Shown here: piece after piece, positions 17,421 to 26,415 of the stretch
How the letters are laid out: each line of letters opens with the position of its first letter
Position numbering within the stretch: the first letter of the stretch is position 1
From: Campylobacter concisus UNSWCS
GTDB lineage: Bacteria > Campylobacterota > Campylobacteria > Campylobacterales > Campylobacteraceae
DNA: 64,000 nt
Direction of reading: 5' to 3'
NCBI RefSeq assembly: GCF_000466685.1
Contig: NZ_ANNG01000010.1
Location: forward strand, 1 to 64,000
The notes under the pieces: model-generated
Seen by the model: only the letters and a program-made list of their open reading frames with translations
Database searches by the model: none
What the model was told of the DNA's origin: nothing
Translations under genes and position numbers: made by a program

Positions 17421-18187
17421 GCGTACCAGTTTTGATGTATCACCACGTACTTGAAAAGAGTGGATTTATCGCTAGTAGCGTGGATGAGTTTAGATCGCAC
17501 ATGAAATTCTTAGCCGAAAATGGCTATAAAACGTTAAGCATAAATGAATTTATCGCATATAAAAAAGGCGAGCTTGATGTGCCTAAAAAGAGTGTTTGCA
17601 TAACATTTGACGATGGCTGGATGGATAACTATATCTATGCCTATCCTATCGTGAAAGAATTTGGACTAAAAGCAAATATATTTATAATAACTGGCTGGAT
17701 AGAGGCAGCGCAAAAAGCTCATGAGATGAGGTCTGCTAGCTTTTTAAACGTTGATCACAACGAGTGCAAGAGGCTTGCTCCAAGTAGGCCGCAAGATGTG
17801 ATCTTAAATTTAGAGCAGATCGAGAAGATGAAGGACTGCTTTTATTTTCATTCGCATACGCACGGGCATTTTGATGGATATTTTGGGCAGCTTAGCTTGG
17901 ATGAGGAATTTGGTCTTTGCCGTGAGTTTATGAAGAAAAATTTTGGCTTTGAAGATGAGGCGCTTTGCTGGCCAAGAGGCAAATATAGTGACGAGTATCT
18001 AAGTGCTGCTAAAAAGCATGGTTACAAGGCATTTTTCACAACGAAACGCGGCATAAACAAGGCCGATGGTAATTTAGAGGAGATAAAACGAATAGTGACA
18101 AAACGTGATGAAAAATGGCTTAAAAAGACTATGTTTATCTACCAAAATGACTTTTTGGGATCGATATATGCGGCGATAAGGTCCTAG
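17417..18187 (+). CDS. Polysaccharide deacetylase family protein
   Basis: The 256-aa protein has the NodB-type fold: ITFDDGWMDNY (about 55-65) supplies the catalytic Asp and a metal Asp, HSHTHGH (about 140-146) supplies the metal His pair, and CWPRGKY is the third motif. Such enzymes remove N-acetyl or related groups from sugars; there is no signal peptide, so it probably acts on a cytoplasmic glycan precursor. The end of the protein (MFIYQNDFLGSIYAAIRS) resembles that of the convergent deacetylase at 18767. It overlaps the GT4 gene by four bases. Confidence 0.85.
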   Translation: MSVPVLMYHHVLEKSGFIASSVDEFRSHMKFLAENGYKTLSINEFIAYKKGELDVPKKSVCITFDDGWMDNYIYAYPIVKEFGLKANIFIITGWIEAAQKAHEMRSASFLNVDHNECKRLAPSRPQDVILNLEQIEKMKDCFYFHSHTHGHFDGYFGQLSLDEEFGLCREFMKKNFGFEDEALCWPRGKYSDEYLSAAKKHGYKAFFTTKRGINKADGNLEEIKRIVTKRDEKWLKKTMFIYQNDFLGSIYAAIRS

Positions 18188-18263
18188 TGAGCCAAACTAT
18201 TTAGTAAAAATTTTCTCGTTTTTTGCTAGATGTTTTTCATAAGATTTAGAGAATGGCTTGTGT

Positions 18264-18767
18264 TTAAGTATTTCTTTTTATTGGTGATTTAAATTCTAAT
18301 TTAATTTTATACTCAAGGCCTGTTAGATCAAGCTCTTTTTTATCTATATGTTTTTGAGTGTTGTCTGGATCTTTGCTGGAGTTTCTTTTGTAAATTCCAG
18401 CGATTCTCTCTTCTTCGTCCATGCTCAAAATACAGAGTATATCGCATTTGCTGATGCGTGTAAGAGGGTTGGCGCTTGCGTAGATCACAACCTTTACAAA
18501 TGGCATGATAAATTTAAAAAATGGCCTTAGCTCGTCTCTTTGATTACACTTGATTTTTACCCTTGGGCGGATAAAAAAGAGATTTACACTCATCACACCA
18601 TCGTCTATGACGGCGATCTGATATGGTTTAAAGTCGCCAAAGCCTTTGCGTCTTAGCTCTTTACCAAGTGTGCTTTTGCCGCTACCATGAAGCCCAGTAA
18701 GAGCGATAAGCACCCGTTTTTTTACTTTTAATATCTCTTTGCAAGCTGAATTTAACGCTTCTAGCAT
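18264..18767 (-). CDS. Small P-loop NTPase/kinase-like protein of the LOS locus
   Basis: The 167-aa protein has a Walker A motif GLHGSGKST at 25-33 in an ALTG context that resembles small-molecule kinases such as adenylylsulfate kinase. The rest lacks a recognisable substrate motif. A VIDDGVM segment near 52-58 could act as Walker B. A sugar or glycan kinase role is inference from position in the LOS locus. Its start overlaps the deacetylase stop by one base (TAATG). It is the last gene of the minus-strand set and converges with the gene ending at 18187. Confidence 0.6.
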   Translation of the reverse strand: MLEALNSACKEILKVKKRVLIALTGLHGSGKSTLGKELRRKGFGDFKPYQIAVIDDGVMSVNLFFIRPRVKIKCNQRDELRPFFKFIMPFVKVVIYASANPLTRISKCDILCILSMDEEERIAGIYKRNSSKDPDNTQKHIDKKELDLTGLEYKIKLEFKSPIKRNT

Positions 18768-19564
18768 TATTTATAGCCTCTATTCCTAAAATTTGAATAT
18801 AAATTTCCTATTATTGGCGTTGAATAGATAAAAAGCTTCTTTTTAACCCTAAAAACGTAGTCATCATCGTTTTTTGAGCTGCTAGAGATATCTATACGTC
18901 TTATTTTAAATTTATCATCTCCTGCGCAAAATCCGCCATCTATCACGCTAAAAGCAAAGCCGTAATACTCTTTAACTATCCTTTGCGAAAGCTCGTTAAA
19001 ATGCCCTTTTGGAAAGCAAAAGCCAAATTCTTTTTTTTCTGGGAAAAGCTCTTTTATCTTAGCAAGTGAGCTAGAAAATTCCTCTCTTAGCCTTGTCTCA
19101 TCGTCACTTTTGCAAGAAAAGTGGCTCGCTGTGTGGCTGTCAAATTCAAAAAGCCCACTCTCTTGCATCTGCCTGATTTCATCTAAATTTAAAAAATACT
19201 CCGCGTCTTTGTCGTAGTCGATATCTTTGTGCATTTTAAATGCAAAATCGTAATCCTGCCTTTTAAAATCCTTAATCTTGTCTGTTATCAAAAAACAAAC
19301 AGCTGGGATATTTAGCTCTTTTAAGATGGGATATGCAAATTTGTAATTATCAAAATATCCATCATCAAAAGTTAGCAAAATGCTCTTTTTGGAGGCTTTT
19401 AACCTACCAGCTACGATATCTTTAAACTGGGCATAATTTATAAATTTATACTCCTCATCAAGTGCCATGCGAAGCGCTTTTTTTAAAAGCTCTGGGCTTA
19501 TAGCAAAGTCGTTTTTGTTATTGTTGCAGTGGTGAACTGTTAGTATGCAGACTGGACTATTCAT
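18767..19564 (-). CDS. Polysaccharide deacetylase family protein (second copy)
   Basis: The 265-aa product has LLTFDDGYFDNYKFAYP for the catalytic and metal Asp residues, SHTASHF for the metal His pair and CFPKGHF as the third motif, the NodB homology set. The ATG at 19564 is chosen because it overlaps the upstream GT4 stop as ATGA; an open frame extends upstream but within the GT4 gene. It is clearly related to the plus-strand deacetylase at 17417, including the C-terminal KKLFIYSTPIIGNLYSNF. Confidence 0.83.
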   Translation of the reverse strand: MNSPVCILTVHHCNNNKNDFAISPELLKKALRMALDEEYKFINYAQFKDIVAGRLKASKKSILLTFDDGYFDNYKFAYPILKELNIPAVCFLITDKIKDFKRQDYDFAFKMHKDIDYDKDAEYFLNLDEIRQMQESGLFEFDSHTASHFSCKSDDETRLREEFSSSLAKIKELFPEKKEFGFCFPKGHFNELSQRIVKEYYGFAFSVIDGGFCAGDDKFKIRRIDISSSSKNDDDYVFRVKKKLFIYSTPIIGNLYSNFRNRGYK

Positions 19565-20640
19565 AGACTCTCCAATAATCTCTTGATATATCTTTTTAGA
19601 ATTTGTGTGTCGTAATTCTCTTTGACAAAGATGCTGGCGTTTTCTGCGCATTGTTTGGCTAGATCGTCATCTTGTATGTACGCATTTATTTTCTTCGCCA
19701 TATCTTGCGCGTCTAAAAATTTAGCACATTGACCCCTGTTATTTGCAAGCAAGTTATTCATAGGTGCAATATCAAAAGCGACTATTGGGCGAGATAGAGC
19801 CATAGCTTCTAGTAAAGCGGTAGGAAGGCCCTCTGTGTGAGAAGGAAACGCGTAATAATCTATACCTTTTACCACGTTTGCTATATCACTTCTAAAGTCA
19901 GTAAAGACTAATTTTTCTCGCATATCATCATCAAAGATGCTTAAAATTTGATCTTTTGTGTTTTTGTTGATATTTCCACCGAAAATGCCGTATATATCGC
20001 TGTTTTTTTGCATGAGAATTTTTAGTGCATTTGCAAATTCAAAAACACCTTTTTGGCGACTTAGCGAGGAAAACATACCTACTGTTATCGCTTGTTTTGG
20101 GATGTTAAATTCTTCTTTAAATGTTGATTGCACCGCATTTATAGCTTCGTGGTCCACAAAAGTCGGGATAAAAAATATCTTTTCATTTTTTACTCCTATT
20201 TTTTGCAAAATTTCCGTTACATTTGGGCTTACGCTTATGATCTTATCAAAAAGTGTGGTGTGTAAAAATTTACTCAAAGAGCCTTTTATTGGGAACTCAT
20301 TATGCCTTTCGCGTATAAATTTAACACCTTTTTTTCTGGTAAAAATTTTTGATATAGCAGCTACCCAGCTGTCTGTGGAGCCATTTGATATGACCACGTC
20401 TATATTTTCTTGCCACAAAATTTTGCAAAATATAGGCACTGTTTTATGAAAATTTTTCTTATTCATCTCACATTCGATAACTTTAAAATTTTCTTCTTGA
20501 GCGCGTTTTGAAATTTCAGAATTTGGGTTGCAAAATAGCGTTGTGCCGTGTCCTAGCTCACGCATATGACGCATCTCATTCATGATCTTATTTTGTTGTC
20601 CACCCCATTTAAAAAGCGTCTCTGTGTGAAGTATATTCAT
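19561..20640 (-). CDS. GT4 family glycosyltransferase
   Basis: The 359-aa GT-B enzyme begins MNILHTETLFKWGGQQNKIM, sharing the GGQ acceptor motif with the GT4 at 16371. The donor-site block is IDYYAFPSHTEGLPTALLEA. A C-terminal basic tail (KRYIKRLLESL) could contact the membrane. It is two bases from the upstream GT9 gene stop and overlaps the downstream deacetylase by four bases. Sugar specificity is unknown. Confidence 0.85.
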   Translation of the reverse strand: MNILHTETLFKWGGQQNKIMNEMRHMRELGHGTTLFCNPNSEISKRAQEENFKVIECEMNKKNFHKTVPIFCKILWQENIDVVISNGSTDSWVAAISKIFTRKKGVKFIRERHNEFPIKGSLSKFLHTTLFDKIISVSPNVTEILQKIGVKNEKIFFIPTFVDHEAINAVQSTFKEEFNIPKQAITVGMFSSLSRQKGVFEFANALKILMQKNSDIYGIFGGNINKNTKDQILSIFDDDMREKLVFTDFRSDIANVVKGIDYYAFPSHTEGLPTALLEAMALSRPIVAFDIAPMNNLLANNRGQCAKFLDAQDMAKKINAYIQDDDLAKQCAENASIFVKENYDTQILKRYIKRLLESL

Positions 20641-20642
20641 CG

Positions 20643-21707
20643 CTATAGTCCTAAATTTTGCTTGATTTTCGCTTTTATTTTTGGCATTTCGTCGCTAAAA
20701 TCCATCAGCGTTTTTTCCACGTTGTATTTTGTAATGCCCTCTTTGTCACAAGGCACAAAGTCCCAGTCCTTTTGATATACGATATGCTTGCCCATGCCTT
20801 GGATGCCATTTTGCGCTGTGTAGCCATTTTGCATCAAGCCATTATCCCATGGTCCCCACTCAAAAGCTCCACTAGGGCCAAAAAAGGCGATCACTGGCAC
20901 GTCGTTAGCAGCAGCTATATGCATGATAGCAGTATCGACGCCGATAAAGAGACTTGAGCGCTTTGAGAGGGCTATCGTTTGTTTTAGGCTTAGTTTGCCG
21001 CCTAAATTTATAGGCTCACTTTTGCAAATTTTTAGCACATTTGCAAGTTTTTCAAGTTCATTTTCTTTGTTATCGCTTGTTAGCACGACTTTTGCATTTA
21101 GCTCTTTTTCGCAGTAGTCGATGAGCTCCGCCATGCTCTCGTCGTTTGCGCATTTAAACATCCAGCGGCTTGTTAGATGCACATGCACAAAGCGTTTTGG
21201 TAAATTTAGATGCTCCACGCTCTCATCTGAAAAAATGCTCACCTTTTTGCTCATCGGCTCAAATCCTAACGCTCTTAGTGCGTTTAAATTTAGATCAACC
21301 GTGTGAGAGAAATTTTCGTAGTATTTTGCCTTTACGCTTAAAAACTTGTTTATCGCCTTGTGCTTGCCTAAAAAGCCAACTATTTTTTTTATCTTGGCGT
21401 ATTTTGAGATGATGACGCCGCGGTCTCCAGTGGTCGTTTGCACCGCCATATCGTATTTCTCTTTTTTGATCGCTCTTATAAATTTTAGCTCGGTCATTAG
21501 CTTTTTAAAAAAGCCAGAATTTGCACTTTGCCTATCGTAAATGTGGATTTTATTTATGTAAGGGTTGCCTTCTATCATCGCTTCTGTCCCTTTATTTAGG
21601 GCAAAGTCGATGGTAGCGTCTGGATAGTAGTGGTGCAAATTTTCAATGAGCGGTGTTGTTAAAAGCACGTCGCCGATATTTCTAAATTTAATCACAAGTA
21701 TTTTCAT
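20643..21707 (-). CDS. GT9 family heptosyltransferase-like protein
   Basis: The 354-aa protein has the GT9 N-terminus MKILVIKFRNIGDVLLTTPLI and the donor motif GVDTAIMHIAAANDVPVIAFFGP. It is neither WaaC nor WaaF, both of which are present elsewhere in the locus; WaaQ-like (third heptose) is a plausible role. The ATG at 21707 overlaps the upstream GT2 stop as ATGA and is preferred over an in-frame ATG five codons upstream. Confidence 0.82.
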   Translation of the reverse strand: MKILVIKFRNIGDVLLTTPLIENLHHYYPDATIDFALNKGTEAMIEGNPYINKIHIYDRQSANSGFFKKLMTELKFIRAIKKEKYDMAVQTTTGDRGVIISKYAKIKKIVGFLGKHKAINKFLSVKAKYYENFSHTVDLNLNALRALGFEPMSKKVSIFSDESVEHLNLPKRFVHVHLTSRWMFKCANDESMAELIDYCEKELNAKVVLTSDNKENELEKLANVLKICKSEPINLGGKLSLKQTIALSKRSSLFIGVDTAIMHIAAANDVPVIAFFGPSGAFEWGPWDNGLMQNGYTAQNGIQGMGKHIVYQKDWDFVPCDKEGITKYNVEKTLMDFSDEMPKIKAKIKQNLGL

Positions 21708-22408
21708 TTTATATATTTCCAAAATGTGTACTGGGCGTAAAGTCTAGCGATAACATAGCCTGCAAAGCCCTCTTTAAAGCCACCTTTTAGCACAAAAAGC
21801 TTAAAAAATGTCCAAGCAGGACTTGTAAGTGCCTTTAGTAAATTTCTTTTTGCACCCATGCTTGAGTAGCGATTTTGCTTGGCGATAAACTGCTCGATAT
21901 TTTCATACGCGTAGTGCAAGAAGTGATTTTTAAGCGCGCCAAGTCTTTGTGAGCCGTCATTTAAAACGACCTTTTCATGCACAGCTCTGCCATCAAATTT
22001 GGCAAAATTTTTGTTAAAAAGCCTCACTGTGTAGTCTGGATATAGCCCCATGTTTTTTATCGCTTTGCCAAAGAAAAAATTTAGCCTAGCAACGTTGTAA
22101 GCCATAAATTTAGGCTCTTTTAGCGTGCTAATGATCTCATTTTTAAGCTCGTCTGTTATCACTTCGTCGCTATCAAGTACAAAGACCCACTCGTTTTTGG
22201 CTAGATCCACGCCCTTTTGCTTTTGCGCGCCAAATCCAAGCCAAGCTTGCTCGTGAAATTTCACGTTGCTAAAGCCATCACAAATTTGCCTTGTGTTATC
22301 TTTTGAGCCACTATCAACCACGATGATCTCATCAGCAAATTTAGCACTCTCTAACACCTCTTTTAGGTACTTTTCGCTGTTAAAAGTCAAAATGACAACG
22401 CTTAGCAT
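21704..22408 (-). CDS. GT2 family glycosyltransferase, WaaE/KdtX-like
   Basis: The 234-aa enzyme has the GT-A start MLSVVILTFNSEKYL, the VVDSGSKDNT nucleotide motif and DSDEVI as DxD. The short length and the segment FHEQAWLGFGAQKQKG are typical of the WaaE group, which adds a hexose to the first heptose. It overlaps waaM by seven bases upstream and the GT9 gene by four bases downstream. Confidence 0.83.
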   Translation of the reverse strand: MLSVVILTFNSEKYLKEVLESAKFADEIIVVDSGSKDNTRQICDGFSNVKFHEQAWLGFGAQKQKGVDLAKNEWVFVLDSDEVITDELKNEIISTLKEPKFMAYNVARLNFFFGKAIKNMGLYPDYTVRLFNKNFAKFDGRAVHEKVVLNDGSQRLGALKNHFLHYAYENIEQFIAKQNRYSSMGAKRNLLKALTSPAWTFFKLFVLKGGFKEGFAGYVIARLYAQYTFWKYIK

Positions 22409-23295
22409 TTGTACTCTTTTTCGTAAAATCTCTTAAACCTTTGGTGAAACCAAAAGTACTCTTCTGGCTTTGCTCTAACCATCTCTTCGCATGCGCTGCA
22501 CTGCATTTGCGTCGCTTTTTGCACGGCATCTTCTTTGTCAAACGTGTTTATATCGATAGGCTGCTCAAAGCAAATTTCATTTAAATTTTCACCTTTTTGG
22601 TAGATAAATGCGTTTATGATTAAAGCATTTGTCTTTTGCGCTAGCACGCTTGCTGCTGGCGTGTGAAGCACATCTTTACCAAAAAACTGCACCTTTATGC
22701 CATCTTTTGGTGCGGTGTTTTGATCAACTAAAATTCCTACTATTCGCCTAGCTTTCAGCGCTTTTAAGATATCTTTTGCACCGCCATCTTTGTCGATTAG
22801 CTCCACATCAAACTGCGATCTGTTGGCTCTTAAAATTTTATCCATGACGCTGCTATCAAGCCTTCTGCCAAGCGCCGAAGAGGCCCCAAAGCGAGCCGCG
22901 ACAGCTAGGCCAAATATCTCCCACTGCCCAAAATGTGCAGTTGTGACAATGATAGGCCTGCCAGACTTTATCGCGTCAAGTAAAAAGTGCTCATTTTTAA
23001 AAACAACTTGCTCTAGTATCTTTTGCTTTGTTGTGTTTTGGTTCAGGATGAAATTTATACCGAGGTATTTTGCAAAGTTGTAGTAGCATTTTTTGGCGAT
23101 TTCTAGCTTCTCTTCTTTAGTTTTTGTCTCGCCAAAAGCAAGATCTAAATTTGTCATCACGATATGAAATCTCTTTTTTTTAAGCTTCATAAACGCAAAT
23201 GCTAAAAATTTAGTAAGCATGTTTTGAAGCGAGCAAGGCATTATAAATATAAGAAATTTCAAGGTATAAAAGCCAGCTAGATAGAGCCTATCCAT
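22402..23295 (-). CDS. waaM: Lipid A biosynthesis late acyltransferase (WaaM/HtrB/LpxL family)
   Basis: This enzyme adds a secondary acyl chain to lipid A at the inner membrane. The 297-aa protein has one N-terminal membrane segment and the family catalytic HX4E motif, His121 and Glu126 in TTAHFGQWEIFG. In Campylobacter the gene lies directly after waaC, as here, where it overlaps waaC by eight bases. Confidence 0.9.
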   Translation of the reverse strand: MDRLYLAGFYTLKFLIFIMPCSLQNMLTKFLAFAFMKLKKKRFHIVMTNLDLAFGETKTKEEKLEIAKKCYYNFAKYLGINFILNQNTTKQKILEQVVFKNEHFLLDAIKSGRPIIVTTAHFGQWEIFGLAVAARFGASSALGRRLDSSVMDKILRANRSQFDVELIDKDGGAKDILKALKARRIVGILVDQNTAPKDGIKVQFFGKDVLHTPAASVLAQKTNALIINAFIYQKGENLNEICFEQPIDINTFDKEDAVQKATQMQCSACEEMVRAKPEEYFWFHQRFKRFYEKEYKC

Positions 23296-24262
23296 TTAGC
23301 AGCCTTTTTGCGAAATTTGCAACCGTTTCAGGGTAAATTTCTCTTATGCAAAAGTCGTTTTTATCGATACTTCTAGCATCTATCTCCTTGCCCATATCAA
23401 CAACAAGGTTTATCTCCGTCACAAAAGCATTGCGGTGGCTTGGTCGGTTGCCAAAAAGCGTGATAGAAGGCCTATTTACAGCCCATGCAAGGTGCGTTAG
23501 ACCGCTATCGTTACCGATTACCAGATCACAGCTTGCTATGTAATCTATCATATCTTTTATGCTTAGTTTTTCAAGCAGTTTTGCAGATGTGCCTGAAATG
23601 ATCGCCTCAGCCCTTGTTTTTTCGCTCTCACTCCCGTAGCAAAGGTAAATTTCACAATCATCAAGAAGTCTGATCACATCTTTAAATTTGTCATAAATTT
23701 TACTCTCTTCGCTTGCAAAGGCAGCGATTAAAACGCGTTTTTTTCCGCTTTCATTTTTAAATTTTTTACAAATTTCAAAGCAGGGCGATTTTTCTAAAAT
23801 TTCACCTCTATCAAAGCCAAAATTTAGAGCGTATCCAACAAGGCTTAGGTTTCTAACTATGATATTTTCGTTGTAGTCGATCTTAAATTTATGCCTATAA
23901 AGCCTGGCTGCAATCTTTTCTTTGACGCTTTCTCTGCTAAAGCCGTAAATTTCTTTGCCAAGTAGTTTTGCGACGACAGCTGATTTAAAAAGTCCTTGCA
24001 AGTCGATGATCTTATCAAATTTGCCAAGCGTTTTTATGATCTTGTAGCTCTTTTTAAAGCTCTCTTTAAGCGGCAAAACGACTAGCTCGTCGATTAGGGG
24101 ATGATCTTTTAAAAGGCTTGCAAAACGGGCGTCAACGAGCCATGTGATGTGAGCATTTGGGCAGTGCTTTTTGATAAACTGAAGCACGATGGCTGCATGG
24201 ACGATGTCCCCAAGTGCCGAAAGCTTTACGATGGCTATTTTTAGTTGATTTTTATCTTGCAT
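23288..24262 (-). CDS. waaC: ADP-heptose:LPS heptosyltransferase I (WaaC)
   Basis: WaaC adds the first heptose to Kdo2-lipid A. The 324-aa GT9 protein has the WaaC N-terminus LKIAIVKLSALGDIVHAA and the donor block VIGNDSGLTHLAWAVNRPSITLFGNRP. It is the first gene of the minus-strand LOS operon, and the divergent gene starts 63 bases away. No strong ribosome site precedes the ATG, which is the only reasonable start. Confidence 0.93.
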   Translation of the reverse strand: MQDKNQLKIAIVKLSALGDIVHAAIVLQFIKKHCPNAHITWLVDARFASLLKDHPLIDELVVLPLKESFKKSYKIIKTLGKFDKIIDLQGLFKSAVVAKLLGKEIYGFSRESVKEKIAARLYRHKFKIDYNENIIVRNLSLVGYALNFGFDRGEILEKSPCFEICKKFKNESGKKRVLIAAFASEESKIYDKFKDVIRLLDDCEIYLCYGSESEKTRAEAIISGTSAKLLEKLSIKDMIDYIASCDLVIGNDSGLTHLAWAVNRPSITLFGNRPSHRNAFVTEINLVVDMGKEIDARSIDKNDFCIREIYPETVANFAKRLLNG

Positions 24263-24325
24263 TGGCTACTTTAAATATAAATTTTTGGTATGATTTTAAA
24301 AAAAAATGCTTAAAAAAGGGCTAAA

Positions 24326-25336
24326 ATGGCGAAAAGTTACATCTGCGTCTTTGACTGCGAGACGATACCTGATGCAAATTTGATAAGAAAAATTTACGGC
24401 ATTGACGGAAGCGACGAAGATGTGAGCATGCAGGCGATGGCCTTGCAAAAAGAGGCCAGTGGTAGCGACTTTTTGCCTGTGATGTTTCATAGAGTGGTCG
24501 CGATCTCTGCGGTGATGGCCGATGAGTACGGCAAATTTTTAAAAGTTAGCACGATGGAGGGCAAGGACGAGCGCGAGATCATCGCTAAATTTTTAAAATT
24601 TATAAATGATTATAATCCAAGGCTTGTTAGCTTTAATGGTCGCGGCTTTGACCTGCCTATGCTAATGGTGCGTGCGATGCGCTACAACCTAAACGCGGCG
24701 GCATATTACGAGAGCGAGAACAAAGAGCTAAACAAAAACAAATGGGAAAATTATAGGGCAAGGTATTCGCCTAAATTTCACCTTGATCTGCTTGATTTTA
24801 TAAGCGATTTTGGAAGCGTTAGGGGACTAAAGCTCGATACGCTTTGCGCTAGCTTAAATTTACCTGGCAAATACGATGTGCACGGCGATCAGGTGCTTGA
24901 GCTTTACTACGCAGGCGAGCTTGATAAGATAAACGAATACTGCGAAAGCGACGTGCTTAACACCTACTGGCTATTTTTGAAATTTGAGCTTTTGCAGGCA
25001 AATATCTTGCAAGATGACTACATAAATCACCTAAGCGTAATGAGCGAATTTCTAGCCAAAAACTGCACTCACAGGGGATATAGTGAGGTTTTTTGCTCTG
25101 CGATAAGCGACGAGCTAGCAAGGCTTAGCGGGCAGCTAGACTATGAGATAAAGGTAGATAAAGAGGCTTTGGAATTTAGTGAATTTGATGATGTAAGGCC
25201 CATTAGCAAAGAGGAGCTAAACCGCGATATGCTGGGCGGTCTGCTTAAAAAAGCAAGCGATCTAAAGCCAAAAGAGCCAAAGAGCAAGACACTTTTTGAA
25301 GAGAAAGTGCCTGAGATAAATTTAGACGACGAATAA
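24326..25336 (+). CDS. Predicted 3'-5' exonuclease related to the PolB exonuclease domain
   Basis: The 336-aa protein is a DnaQ-like exonuclease of the DNA_pol_B_exo2 type. Motif I is VFDCETIPD with Asp10 and Glu12, motif II is SFNGRGFDLPML, and motif III is YCESDVLNTYWL. A roughly 80-residue charged C-terminal tail follows. The cellular role is not known; repair is a reasonable guess. It is divergent from waaC and leads into the epimerase, tag and ligase genes, with 20 bases to the next start. Confidence 0.85.
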   Translation: MAKSYICVFDCETIPDANLIRKIYGIDGSDEDVSMQAMALQKEASGSDFLPVMFHRVVAISAVMADEYGKFLKVSTMEGKDEREIIAKFLKFINDYNPRLVSFNGRGFDLPMLMVRAMRYNLNAAAYYESENKELNKNKWENYRARYSPKFHLDLLDFISDFGSVRGLKLDTLCASLNLPGKYDVHGDQVLELYYAGELDKINEYCESDVLNTYWLFLKFELLQANILQDDYINHLSVMSEFLAKNCTHRGYSEVFCSAISDELARLSGQLDYEIKVDKEALEFSEFDDVRPISKEELNRDMLGGLLKKASDLKPKEPKSKTLFEEKVPEINLDDE

Positions 25337-25356
25337 GTCAAAATGAAAGGAAAAAT

Positions 25357-26415
25357 ATGAAAATTTTAGTAACTGGAACAGCTGGATTTATAGGATTTCA
25401 CCTTGCAAATGCCCTTATGGCGCGCGGGGATGAGGTTGTTGGATATGACGTGATAAATGACTATTACGACGTAAATTTAAAGCTTGCACGCCTAAAAACG
25501 GCTGGCTTTGACGTGAGCGAGATAGAGTATGGCAAACTTATCACCTCAAAAACACATCCAAATTTAAAATTTATAAAAGCAGACCTTGCTGATGAAAAGA
25601 CAATGAAAGAGCTTTTTGCTAAAGAGAAATTTGACGTAGTGGTAAATTTAGCCGCACAAGCTGGCGTTCGCTACTCGCTCATAAACCCAAAAGCCTATAT
25701 AGACAGCAACATCACAGGCTTTATGAATATCCTTGAGTGCTGCCGCCACAATGAGATCAAAAACCTAGTCTATGCAAGCTCTAGCTCGGTTTATGGGTTA
25801 AATGAGAACATGCCATTTTCTACGCACGAGGGGGTCAATCACCCTATAAGCCTCTACGCAGCGACCAAAAAGAGCAACGAGATGATGGCGCACACTTATA
25901 GCCACCTATTTAACGTGCCAACGACTGGACTTCGCTTTTTTACGGTTTATGGACCGTGGGGACGCCCTGATATGGCGCTATTTTTGTTTGTTGATGCCGC
26001 GCTTAAAGATAAAACCATCGACGTCTTTAACTACGGCAAGATGAAGCGTGACTTTACCTACGTGGACGACATCGTAAAGGGCATCATCAAGTGTATCGAC
26101 AACCCAGCCAAGCCAAACCCAGCTTGGGATGCAAAGCACCCAGACCCTGCCACTTCAAAGGCGCCGTTTAAGGTCTATAATATCGGCAACAACAGCCCAG
26201 TTGAGCTCATGGACTACATCAAGGCAGTTGAGATAAAGATCGGACGTGAGATCAAGAAAAATTTTCTCCCACTTCAAGCAGGCGACGTCCCAGCGACATT
26301 TGCAGACGTGAGCGACTTGGTGGCTGACTTTGACTACAAGCCAAATACAAAAGTAAATGACGGCGTGGCTAAATTTGTCGAGTGGTATAGCGAGTTTTAC
26401 GGGATCAAAATTTAA
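25357..26415 (+). CDS. UDP-glucuronate 4-epimerase / NAD-dependent sugar epimerase
   Basis: The 352-aa short-chain dehydrogenase has the Rossmann GTAGFIGFH near 7-15, then GYDVINDYYDVNLKLARL, which is characteristic of UDP-GlcA 4-epimerases (CapI/Gla group). The catalytic pair is Tyr167 and Lys171 (YAATK). It would convert UDP-glucuronate, made by the dehydrogenase at 30065, to UDP-galacturonate. An AAAGGA site precedes the ATG. It ends one base before tag. Confidence 0.85.
   Translation: MKILVTGTAGFIGFHLANALMARGDEVVGYDVINDYYDVNLKLARLKTAGFDVSEIEYGKLITSKTHPNLKFIKADLADEKTMKELFAKEKFDVVVNLAAQAGVRYSLINPKAYIDSNITGFMNILECCRHNEIKNLVYASSSSVYGLNENMPFSTHEGVNHPISLYAATKKSNEMMAHTYSHLFNVPTTGLRFFTVYGPWGRPDMALFLFVDAALKDKTIDVFNYGKMKRDFTYVDDIVKGIIKCIDNPAKPNPAWDAKHPDPATSKAPFKVYNIGNNSPVELMDYIKAVEIKIGREIKKNFLPLQAGDVPATFADVSDLVADFDYKPNTKVNDGVAKFVEWYSEFYGIKI

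Noticed and set aside
18767..19651. Longer deacetylase start at 19651
   Set aside because: The extension lies inside the GT4 gene and encodes a basic, unrelated peptide; the ATGA overlap at 19564 is the usual arrangement in this locus.
12129..24262. Phase-variable homopolymer tracts in the LOS genes
   Set aside because: No G or C run of seven or more was found; A and T runs are common but short and expected in this composition.
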